Source: Phycisphaerae bacterium
GTDB lineage: Bacteria > Planctomycetota > Phycisphaerae > JAAYCJ01
DNA length: 11,494 nucleotides
NCBI GenBank assembly: GCA_015486815.1
Contig: WFQY01000088.1
Location: 1 to 11,494, forward strand
Reading direction: 5' to 3'
The translations under genes were made by a program, and so were the position numbers. Under the pieces are notes generated by a model. The model ran no database searches and was not told the origin of the DNA. It saw only the letters and a list, made by a program, of their open reading frames with translations. Below are positions 1 to 6,717 of the stretch, piece after piece; positions within the stretch are counted from its first letter, which is position 1; every line of letters starts with the position of its first letter.

Positions 1-1000
1 CGACGAGTTCCACCGGAAGAACAATATTTCTTTGTTCCAGCGGGATTTCTTCTCCACGTATCAAGTTCATTAACATCTCAGCTGCTATTCTTCCCGCTTC
101 TATTCCGTTTTGTTTGACCGAAGTCAATGATGGCTTGAGATGCGAAGCTATGGGCATATCATCAAAGCCTATTACCGAAACATCATCAGGTACCTTTAAG
201 CCATTCCGTTCGAGTTCTTCCATTACGCCGATAGCAGCCCAATCGCCCGAACAAAAGACAGCTGAGAATTTTACGCCCTTGCTCAGCAGCTTTCTTAATG
301 CAAGAGCTCCCGAGTTTCCCGTCTGTTCATATATACAATGCTCAAATAAATCGTCATTAATTTTGATATTCGCTTCTTTAAGAGCCTCGCAATAGCCACG
401 GTACCTTTCTTTTGTTTCGTTATCGTTTCGGGGACCTATAAAAGCTATGTGTGTATGTCCCAGCTCGATGAGTCTTTTAGTTGCAATATACCCGCCACCG
501 AAATTATCAAAATTTACCGAACCCGTATTTTCGTGCGTAATAAGATTATTGACAAAAACGACAGGGAGTATTTTATTAAACACTTCATCGGGCGGAGGAT
601 TTTCAAAATCACTGCTGCCGATAAACACGAGTACTCCATCTACTTTTCGTTGATTCAGAGACGTAAGGATGGTTGACCAATCGCGAACTTTGCCCCGCGA
701 AGTCGCCATATATAAATCGTATCCTTCTTGCTCGATTACCTTGCTTACCCCGATTATGTTTTGGATAAGTATGGGAGCGGTCAAACTTTCCATATGCGAG
801 ACGACAATTTCTATCGTATTAGCCTTATTTTCCGCTAATCTTTTTGCGAGGACATTCGGATGATATCCGAGGCTGCGGGCAGCTTGTTTAACTTTGCGGA
901 CGGTTGCGGAAGAAATGAGTTTATCGCCTCGCAATGCACGCGAGACGGTTGATATATGCACATTTGCTTTTTCCGCTACATCTATAAGTGTCGGCCTCAT
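1..1000 (-). CDS. LacI-family transcriptional regulator (3' end cut by window edge)
   Basis: Translating the minus strand from the ATG at 998-1000 gives 333 residues with no stop before the window edge, so only the last few codons are missing. The N-terminus is a classic LacI helix-turn-helix: TLIDVAEKANVHISTVSRAL at residues 4-23, then GYHPNVLAKRLAENK at about 45-59, which fits the hinge helix that inserts in the minor groove. The rest is a periplasmic-binding-protein-like effector domain, with DGVLVF at 121-126, a GHTHIAFIGP segment at 181-190, and VPDDVSVIGFDDMPIAS near 270-286 before the usual SLTSVKQ. Family knowledge says such proteins repress or activate sugar genes and bind a sugar ligand; the ligand here is unknown. 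A weak Shine-Dalgarno (GAAGAGAG) sits about 8 nt before the start. Two palindromes in its own promoter suggest autoregulation. It lies last in the same-strand gene series but has its own promoter. Confidence 0.95.
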   Translation of the reverse strand, partial: MRPTLIDVAEKANVHISTVSRALRGDKLISSATVRKVKQAARSLGYHPNVLAKRLAENKANTIEIVVSHMESLTAPILIQNIIGVSKVIEQEGYDLYMATSRGKVRDWSTILTSLNQRKVDGVLVFIGSSDFENPPPDEVFNKILPVVFVNNLITHENTGSVNFDNFGGGYIATKRLIELGHTHIAFIGPRNDNETKERYRGYCEALKEANIKINDDLFEHCIYEQTGNSGALALRKLLSKGVKFSAVFCSGDWAAIGVMEELERNGLKVPDDVSVIGFDDMPIASHLKPSLTSVKQNGIEAGRIAAEMLMNLIRGEEIPLEQRNIVLPVELV

Positions 1001-1012
1001 TTTTTATTCTCT

Positions 1013-1038
1013 CTTCAATATCGAGCTTCAATATCGAA
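1013..1038. repeat. 13-bp tandem duplication in lacI leader
   Basis: CTTCAATATCGA occurs at 1013-1024 and again at 1026-1037, giving two 13-bp units that differ only in the last base (G or A). It lies in the predicted untranslated leader between the proximal operator and the lacI start. Each unit is itself an imperfect palindrome (TTCAATATCGAA with two mismatches). It may be a simple slippage duplication or an extra protein site; the sequence does not decide. Confidence 0.6.
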
Positions 1039-1044
1039 CAGCAT

Positions 1045-1062
1045 TATGCAAGCCTTTGCATA
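1045..1062. promoter_or_regulatory. LacI-family operator, proximal, near-perfect palindrome
   Basis: Arms TATGCAA and TTGCATA flank a 4-bp centre (GCCT), an 18-bp site with the same core as the palindrome at 1084-1105. Its centre is 41 bp from the centre of the other site, close to four DNA turns, so both would lie on the same face of the helix. It covers the predicted transcription start of the regulator gene. Confidence 0.75.
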
Positions 1063-1063
1063 C

Positions 1064-1092
1064 AGTATAACACAAACAAACTGTTTATGCAA
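1064..1092 (-). promoter_or_regulatory. sigma70-type promoter of the lacI-type gene
   Basis: On the minus strand a -35 TTGCAT (1087-1092) is followed by exactly 17 bp and a -10 TATACT (1064-1069). The hexamers match the consensus TTGACA and TATAAT at four and five of six positions. The start site would fall near 1057, leaving a leader of about 57 nt before the ATG at 1000. The -35 lies inside the distal operator (1084-1105) and the predicted start lies inside the proximal operator (1045-1062), the usual geometry for repression by steric block. Confidence 0.75.
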
Positions 1093-1105
1093 GCCCTTGC
1101 ATAAA
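1084..1105. promoter_or_regulatory. LacI-family operator, distal, perfect palindrome
   Basis: Arms TTTATGCAAG and CTTGCATAAA are perfect inverted repeats of 10 bp separated by CC. Even-spaced palindromes with a GC-rich centre are typical LacI-family operators. The site covers the -35 element of the regulator's promoter. It shares the core TATGCAA...TTGCATA with the proximal palindrome at 1045-1062. Binding by the adjacent regulator is inference. Confidence 0.8.
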
Positions 1106-1221
1106 ATTTTTTAATGAATCAACAAAAATCCTACACGTTTACATCAATATTTGCCATAACCCCTTATACGACAAAAGGTAAGCAACTTATACAGATCATT
1201 ACAAACAAGAATAGTTTATTT
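1106..1221. other. intergenic stretch between GH2 stop and lacI promoter
   Basis: This AT-rich stretch shows no ORF of note and no convincing terminator. A short AAAC/GTTT inverted repeat just after the GH2 stop is too weak to call. Two copies of GTATAAG on the minus strand (at about 1164-1170 and 1189-1195) resemble -10 elements but have no -35 at a suitable distance. Whether GH2 transcription reads into lacI cannot be told. Confidence 0.5.
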
Positions 1222-3579
1222 TTATAATTTTGCATCCGGACCTATCGGTATCGCGGTTTTATCCTTATTGTCGATTGATTCCGGAATAATGATAATGTCA
1301 GCGGTAATCGGCCTAAATCCGCTCGGGTCCAAAAGAATGCACCGACAAGCAGCGGGCATTTTGCTTTTGAGCGCATCGAGAGTTTGCGGATTCCATATCG
1401 GAATCGATACTTTCGTTGTCTCCCCTGGCGGACAGGAAACCGGAATGTCTCGCCAAAGCCTCATCTGTCCCATCCACTTACCACCACCCGCCATCATCGT
1501 TCGCAAAGTGCATTGCTCCAAATCGATGCTATTATAATGATTGGTAATCTCGAAACTTATCTCCGTTTGGCCATCTCGCCACATAACTCTATCAGGAAAT
1601 TGTATTGGCGAGAACAGCACTCTCAACGCCCAGAACGCAGGCTTAGGCAGCAGGTTAGCGGTTACCACTCCCCAATCCGCATCCTCGCCCCAGCGTACCC
1701 ATCCCCACGGATTATTGCCCGCTCCGCTACAAAGCCAAGGAAAATAAGCACCGCCAAGGCAAGTAGGATCATCTCGCATATATCCCCATTCGTCCCTCAG
1801 CCGATCAATAAAAACCTGTAAGGTATTTTTACCCGAAAGAGGATCCTCTTCTCTGTCAGCGATACGTGAAAGATAAGGTGCATTCAAAAGATCGGGTTGA
1901 TAGTTAAACAACCCATATTCCGAGCTGAACCATACTCCGCTCCAGCCACGCTTTAACGCTTGCTCACGAGTTATCGTTTCCATATCCCCTTCCCACGATC
2001 GCGGATTAGTTACCACGCCCGTTTTATTAAACTCACGGACAAGCTTAAAACTATAATGCGTATCGGCTATATCTCCGACTCTGACTTCGAATATCCCTTT
2101 GATCTTATTCGCAGGTCCTGGCGGTGGAAACATCGTCGGACGAGTCGGGTCGAGTTGCTTAACGAATTTATCGTAAATTCGCAAATGATTCCAGCCATCT
2201 TCAGCTACAGCAGCTTTGTTGGGCATATTTTCATTGCCTACACTCCAGACCACAACAGACGGATGATGCCGATCGCGTCTGACTCCGCCCTCGATTCTCA
2301 TTAACGCAGGGCCTACCCATTCCGGATCGTGAATATAATTGGTACCCCAATCAATGGGTAGTTCCTGAAGCAGATAAAATCCAAGCTCATCGCATAGCTT
2401 CGCCAACGTCGGCGGAGCTAAAAAATGCGTGCGAATCGCATTGACATTCGCCTTTTTCATCAAGCCGAGACACTCTCTAAGCCACGATTCGGGTGTGTAC
2501 ATTCCATATTCGGGATGAAATGTCAAATGATTGACGCCCCTGAACTTGACCGGATTGCTATTGAGAATCGGACGTTGGTTTTTCAGCTCGAATTTCCTAA
2601 AGCCGGTGCGATACGAATTTGTCTGCTCATTCTGTCCTTCAATCGACAGAACAATATTCACGCTATACAAATTCGGAAACTCATCATTCCATAATTTCGG
2701 TTTGTCAATTTTTATTTCAACCGGTATCGTATCGGTCGAAGACGGAGCTATTCGTACCTCTCTGCTAAAACTACCTACGACCTTTCGCGACGGCAAATCA
2801 GACACATCAACACGCAATACGCCGTTACTTTGTTGGCTGTTCGTATTTTTTATCGCGATTTGACCTTTGAGCTTACCCTCAGTCAGTGTGTCATTGAGTT
2901 CGGTGATGATGTGATAATCGCACACATAGCATTTTTCAACCGAATGAAAATAGGCGTCCTGATTGATGCCTGCGAATTCCAATGCGTGTCTCGGCATATC
3001 CATCTGTACATATTTGTGCCTGCGCATTAAACGAATAGCTACGTTTGCCTGCTCGCCCGGCGCAACAATTTCGGAAACGTCCCATTCCATTGGCGTTAAA
3101 CCGCTAAGATGTTCGCCCAGCAATTTACCATTGCAGTAAACTCTCGCAGCTGGATATATCGCATCAAAATGCAAAAAAATTCTTCTATTATTCCAATCAG
3201 ATGGAATGTGCACTGTTTTTCTCAAAATAGCTCCGTCGTCAGGATGAATGTGCGTTAAGCGTACCCTATCCCAATTTTCGATTTTCGAGACATCCTCTTC
3301 GGGGTCATAATAAAACACCTTTCCGGGCTGTTGCATTTCATCCCATTCGGAATCATCCGTATTTGTTCCGCAGAGATTAGCTTCATCGTCTTCGAAAGGC
3401 CATTTTTTAACCCGCCAATTACCATTCAGCCCGAGCTTTGCTATCGCATCATTCACCGGCACGATAAAACGAGCGGGTATCAGAGTCGTTTTGCTACCAT
3501 CGGCAAATGTAATTTCCTTAGCCGTCTCAGCTGTCAGTTGCTCTTTAATAATCTCATCACCATCGACTAAAACAGACAT
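1222..3579 (-). CDS. glycoside hydrolase family 2 protein (beta-galactosidase/beta-glucuronidase type)
   Basis: A retaining exo-glycosidase of family GH2. Residue numbers count from an upstream in-frame ATG at 3597. The N-terminal jelly-roll sugar-binding domain runs from about residue 57 (LNGNWRVKKWPF) through LHFDAIYPAARVYCNG (about 142-157). An immunoglobulin-like domain follows at about 225-335. The TIM barrel starts at FRGVNHLTFHPEYGMY (352-367) and includes NAIRTHFLAPPTLAKLCDE (386-404). WSVGNEN gives the acid/base Glu456, and FSSEYG the nucleophile Glu560. A WGVVTANLLPKPAFWAL segment (642-658) closes the barrel. There is no signal peptide, so it should act in the cytoplasm on imported oligosaccharides. 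The start chosen is Met7 at 3579, because AAGGA lies 6 nt upstream of it, whereas the ATG at 3597 has no ribosome site. Length near 785 aa is normal for GH2. The substrate is not readable; galactose, glucuronate or mannose are all possible. Confidence 0.93.
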   Translation of the reverse strand: MSVLVDGDEIIKEQLTAETAKEITFADGSKTTLIPARFIVPVNDAIAKLGLNGNWRVKKWPFEDDEANLCGTNTDDSEWDEMQQPGKVFYYDPEEDVSKIENWDRVRLTHIHPDDGAILRKTVHIPSDWNNRRIFLHFDAIYPAARVYCNGKLLGEHLSGLTPMEWDVSEIVAPGEQANVAIRLMRRHKYVQMDMPRHALEFAGINQDAYFHSVEKCYVCDYHIITELNDTLTEGKLKGQIAIKNTNSQQSNGVLRVDVSDLPSRKVVGSFSREVRIAPSSTDTIPVEIKIDKPKLWNDEFPNLYSVNIVLSIEGQNEQTNSYRTGFRKFELKNQRPILNSNPVKFRGVNHLTFHPEYGMYTPESWLRECLGLMKKANVNAIRTHFLAPPTLAKLCDELGFYLLQELPIDWGTNYIHDPEWVGPALMRIEGGVRRDRHHPSVVVWSVGNENMPNKAAVAEDGWNHLRIYDKFVKQLDPTRPTMFPPPGPANKIKGIFEVRVGDIADTHYSFKLVREFNKTGVVTNPRSWEGDMETITREQALKRGWSGVWFSSEYGLFNYQPDLLNAPYLSRIADREEDPLSGKNTLQVFIDRLRDEWGYMRDDPTCLGGAYFPWLCSGAGNNPWGWVRWGEDADWGVVTANLLPKPAFWALRVLFSPIQFPDRVMWRDGQTEISFEITNHYNSIDLEQCTLRTMMAGGGKWMGQMRLWRDIPVSCPPGETTKVSIPIWNPQTLDALKSKMPAACRCILLDPSGFRPITADIIIIPESIDNKDKTAIPIGPDAKL

Positions 3580-3669
3580 ACTTTTTCCTTTGTTCATTTC
3601 AAATGACCGGTTTTGCTTCGGACAAATTTAACCTGAATAATATCCAATGAAAGTCGAGCCAGCAAACAT

Positions 3670-3738
3670 TTTTTCGTGAAATGGATTTTATCTCCGTGCT
3701 TTATAATACACGAAAGCTGAATGCAGTTTCACGAAAAA
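3670..3738. repeat. 12-bp inverted repeat and TTTCGTG motifs around the GH2 promoter
   Basis: TTTTTCGTGAAA at 3670-3681 and TTTCACGAAAAA at 3727-3738 are perfect inverted copies with 45 bp between them. Each arm holds TTTC-N2-GAAA, itself a near palindrome. A further half copy, TTTCGTG, is on the minus strand at 3709-3715, exactly 21 bp (two turns) from the copy at 3730-3736. The arms bracket the predicted -35 and early leader, so operator sites are the simplest reading. The core differs from the TATGCAA palindromes in front of lacI, so a different regulator is likely. The loop is too long for an ordinary terminator. Confidence 0.55.
3703..3732 (-). promoter_or_regulatory. putative promoter of the GH2 gene
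   Basis: On the minus strand, GTGAAA at 3727-3732 (four of six to the -35 consensus) is followed by 18 bp and TATTAT at 3703-3708 (five of six to the -10). The start would fall near 3696, giving a leader of about 117 nt before the chosen ATG. The gap to the upstream gene (over 140 bp, against 15-40 bp elsewhere) supports a separate transcription start for GH2. The -35 overlaps one arm of a 12-bp inverted repeat. Confidence 0.45.
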
Positions 3739-3741
3739 TAT

Positions 3742-5316
3742 TTAACTGCTATGAGGAAGAAACGTATAGCGAAACTGAATATACTTTCGGCTTAGCGTAA
3801 TGATTTCCAGCAATACCGTTTTCCCGTCTTTTGTCTTAATCAGATAAACCCAGCCAGCCTGAGGATTGAAAATTTTCTTTTCCCATCTGATATTTTCGGG
3901 CACTTTCGAGATATAATCTTCAAGCACGCCCCGGCCGAGCTCTGCTATCATAGCGTCCCCCAATGCGATTATCGGCTCGATATGTATCGCAATATCACCG
4001 CTTGTTTTCGAATTCGCATCTCTGCCCGCAACCGAAGACGGCTTTAATATCTTCGAATCGCAAAAACGAAATTCATAGCCAAACAGTGGCATAGAAACAA
4101 TCCGCACATCGCCACGACTTATCACCGTGCCAACCTTGAGCCCTTTTCTGATTTTAGCATAGGCATCGACAGGATGATATTCGTTCCACTTCGCTGTTTT
4201 ACCGCCCGAAGTTATTTTTATATTGTTGAATTTGGCGGGCGTATTCAAACGAAGCTTACAGACACCGCTAAATGTCGCGCCGCTTATGATATGCTTGGCT
4301 GGCTTACCATTGGTAAGAAATTTGTTCCGTACGACAATAGCGTTGCGAAATTCGCCTGTCGTATTGGTGCGTATCTTCACAAACGCACTACTTACATCAA
4401 AGGTATTGCCTATGAATTTAACATCCGGAAATATCCCGCGAACACGAACATAAATATTTTTAAAAGTACAGCCGATAACCGCAACATTGCGATTTCTCAA
4501 CTTTTCATCGCCCGAAAAGCATAAAAAACTCCCCCACGTATCAGCTCCCATCTGTCCCGCTTTGCTTCCGTCGAAAATACATTTGTGAAACACACCATTG
4601 CGAACATAGAGCCCCTTATTCGGCTCGATGTCAAAATGATAAAGCCCCCACAACGACCCGATATAACAACCATCAAACACAAATCCATCGCTATTGCCCA
4701 CAAGCGATACGACATTCCGACCCGCCCTATCGAAATGACATTTGATTACCTTCAGATTATTACACGTGCGAATATACAAACAATCATATCTCGCTTCCAT
4801 CGCCTTGATATTATATATCGTCGCGTTTGTAGCGTCGAATACGCCTATAAGATGAACGGGCCTTGCGCTACTTCCTTTGCCCTTACCACCGGTACCGATT
4901 TTCCAATGCCTGCCGGACACCGAAGCGCTCGGCGTGCCATAAATGGTAAAGTTCATAATCGTCCCGCCGCGAAGTTCTATCATCGCATAAGCGGAATCAA
5001 TACCACGCAAAATCGTCTTTTCGCGACTGATTCCGCCAACCGTTACCGTATCATAAACCTTTATACTCTTTATCTCATAGACGCCAGCTGGCAGATATAC
5101 ATATCCTCCACCGTTAGCCTTTACATAATCGATAGCTGCCTGCAATGCTAATGTATCATCGGTCTTCGCATCTCCACGAGCGTTTGTTTTATAAATGCCT
5201 TTCTGAGCCAAATCCGTCTTTACATTGACGATAGGCCAACTTTCAGCAAATGCTGACACATTCAACATCAGCACAGCGAAATAGATGACCAATATTTTAG
5301 AAAACTTTTCTTGCAT
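3742..5316 (-). CDS. secreted right-handed beta-helix protein, pectate-lyase-3 type
   Basis: The chosen start at 5316 has AAGGA about 8 nt upstream and begins a clean Sec signal peptide: MQEKFSK, a hydrophobic core, and probable cleavage after AFA (about residue 23). An in-frame ATG at 5367 overlaps the preceding gene and would bury the signal. After the signal comes the pectate-lyase-3 hallmark ARGDAKTDDTLALQAAIDYV followed by a GGGYVYLPAGVYEI stretch (about residues 46-82). Many short beta-helix rungs follow, including CNNLKVIKCHF, NSDGFVFDGCYI and a GLYHFDIEPN turn. The last 60 residues (about GWVYLIKTKDGKTVLLEI) look like a separate small beta domain. Family members include polygalacturonases, lyases and epimerases; I cannot identify the catalytic residues, so the activity is unassigned. 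It would act outside the cytoplasmic membrane and is the last gene before the GH2 promoter gap. Confidence 0.85.
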   Translation of the reverse strand: MQEKFSKILVIYFAVLMLNVSAFAESWPIVNVKTDLAQKGIYKTNARGDAKTDDTLALQAAIDYVKANGGGYVYLPAGVYEIKSIKVYDTVTVGGISREKTILRGIDSAYAMIELRGGTIMNFTIYGTPSASVSGRHWKIGTGGKGKGSSARPVHLIGVFDATNATIYNIKAMEARYDCLYIRTCNNLKVIKCHFDRAGRNVVSLVGNSDGFVFDGCYIGSLWGLYHFDIEPNKGLYVRNGVFHKCIFDGSKAGQMGADTWGSFLCFSGDEKLRNRNVAVIGCTFKNIYVRVRGIFPDVKFIGNTFDVSSAFVKIRTNTTGEFRNAIVVRNKFLTNGKPAKHIISGATFSGVCKLRLNTPAKFNNIKITSGGKTAKWNEYHPVDAYAKIRKGLKVGTVISRGDVRIVSMPLFGYEFRFCDSKILKPSSVAGRDANSKTSGDIAIHIEPIIALGDAMIAELGRGVLEDYISKVPENIRWEKKIFNPQAGWVYLIKTKDGKTVLLEIITLSRKYIQFRYTFLPHSS

Positions 5317-5344
5317 AATATCTTTCCTTTTGCTTTCGGTTCGA

Positions 5345-6700
5345 TCACAAATAAGCGGGCGAGACAAAATCTTCTGTCATCTTTACCGGCAGGATCCGCA
5401 CATTGCCATCCTTATCGCAAAAATAAATTCGCGACGCTGATGGTTTTCTTGCGTGCCCGTCAGCCCATAATGCATAAAAATCGCGATGGGCATTTACCGG
5501 ACGACGAACGTATGTATGATTAAATTCGCTGTTGTGTGTTAGCTGTTTAATTAACATCCAATCTTTTCCGCTATTTTCTGTCAGCCACATCGCCACTTCA
5601 CCGCCCGGATTAAATCGTTGCGGACCAGGCTCGGTAGGAGCTATAATCCGCCAACGACCTGCCCCCTCGATATACAACGACCCCATATCATAATTACTAT
5701 CCGACTCTGTTACAGAATTAATATCCCAGCTCTTCCCATCCCAACGTGCTGCCCGCCAGACGAGAGGGCTACTCTTAGGCCCTGATTCATATCCTCTGCT
5801 CGTCAGATATAAAATCACAGGCTGACCCGACTCATCAAACCGTATATCCTTTAAATACACATTCAAACCTTCGCTGCGATAATCATAAACCAATGCGGGA
5901 TTATCTACTTCCGTCAGCGGAATATCAAGCGATTGCGAATCAGCTGACCGCCAACTTTGCCCCGAATCATCACTTTCCATATAATAAAGATTTGTCCGCC
6001 AATTAAGCCCCTTTCCAACGGGATGAAAATTAAAAGCAGCAGCGACTTTGCTACGGTTAGCAACACTTATTTGATAATGCCCCTCATCTATCGCAGCGAG
6101 CCGTTGCCATTGCGACCAATGTTTTCCGTCGCGAGAATGAATAAAAAAACTCGTTCTGATAGCAGGGTCGTTATAATGAGTTAAAAACGCTGAAAATCCT
6201 CTTTCCGGTATGTTCCATACCTGCATATAAGAAAAGTTATCGAACGGCACTTCTCTGCCATTTTCCATTCGCACCGCATCTATCCTCTCGAATTTATCAA
6301 TACTATAAGGCTCACAGCTACGATGGATATACGACGGCCTTTGGACGCCGTGAGATGTTGAAAAAATCCATATAAAACCATTCTCATCAAGCGAAATTAC
6401 AGGATTATCGTGTGCATCATCGGTCTGCTTATCGAGCAAAATTGTTGGCTTCGGTACAACATCATTTTTGTGGTCATAATATGAGACCATATGATGCAAT
6501 TTTCGGTAATCATCTTTTGTTGTTCCGCCATAGCAGAAAAATGTTTTATTCGCTTCCTGCGAATAAACAGCGAAAGGCTGATGTTTCGCACAATACGTCC
6601 CAAGCCCACCGCTATATTTAAAGACATATTCATCATTCGACGGCTGATTCATATACCAAATGCCACGATAGCCATCGTCCTTTTCATTCATTATTACCAT
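5345..6700 (-). CDS. BNR_4-type beta-propeller protein (possible polysaccharide lyase or hydrolase)
   Basis: Resembles the BNR repeat-containing (BNR_4) proteins, which fold as a seven-bladed propeller. From the ATG at 6721 the hallmark stretch YKYSGGLGTYCAKHQPF-like (FKYSGGLGTYCAKHQPF, about 34-50) leads to AHDNPVISLDENGFIWIF (103-120) and STSHG (121-125). Asp-box-like motifs are SDDSGQSW (250-257) and TENSGKDW (381-388). Ulvan lyases of families PL24/PL25 share this kind of fold, but many members are uncharacterised, so lyase activity is only a possibility. No signal peptide is seen. Two starts compete: the ATG at 6721 overlaps the previous stop as ATGA but lacks a ribosome site; the ATG at 6700 has AGGA about 9 nt upstream and is preferred. 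Confidence 0.8.
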   Translation of the reverse strand: MVIMNEKDDGYRGIWYMNQPSNDEYVFKYSGGLGTYCAKHQPFAVYSQEANKTFFCYGGTTKDDYRKLHHMVSYYDHKNDVVPKPTILLDKQTDDAHDNPVISLDENGFIWIFSTSHGVQRPSYIHRSCEPYSIDKFERIDAVRMENGREVPFDNFSYMQVWNIPERGFSAFLTHYNDPAIRTSFFIHSRDGKHWSQWQRLAAIDEGHYQISVANRSKVAAAFNFHPVGKGLNWRTNLYYMESDDSGQSWRSADSQSLDIPLTEVDNPALVYDYRSEGLNVYLKDIRFDESGQPVILYLTSRGYESGPKSSPLVWRAARWDGKSWDINSVTESDSNYDMGSLYIEGAGRWRIIAPTEPGPQRFNPGGEVAMWLTENSGKDWMLIKQLTHNSEFNHTYVRRPVNAHRDFYALWADGHARKPSASRIYFCDKDGNVRILPVKMTEDFVSPAYL

Positions 6701-6717
6701 CGCTACTCTTCCTACTC

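Noticed and set aside
114..863. Several short plus-strand open frames
   Set aside because: They overlap the LacI-type gene, whose minus-strand translation is unmistakable.
1084..1113. Palindrome followed by a T-run on the plus strand as a terminator
   Set aside because: No plus-strand gene reads into it, the 2-nt loop is too tight, and on the minus strand (the direction of GH2 transcription) no U-tract follows; the operator reading fits better.
3670..3738. 12-bp inverted repeat as a transcription terminator after the beta-helix gene
   Set aside because: The 45-base loop is too long for an intrinsic terminator; promoter-like hexamers lie between and within the arms.
4585..5151. 188-codon open frame on the plus strand
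   Set aside because: Antisense to the beta-helix gene, with no domain or clear ribosome site; shadow of the real gene.
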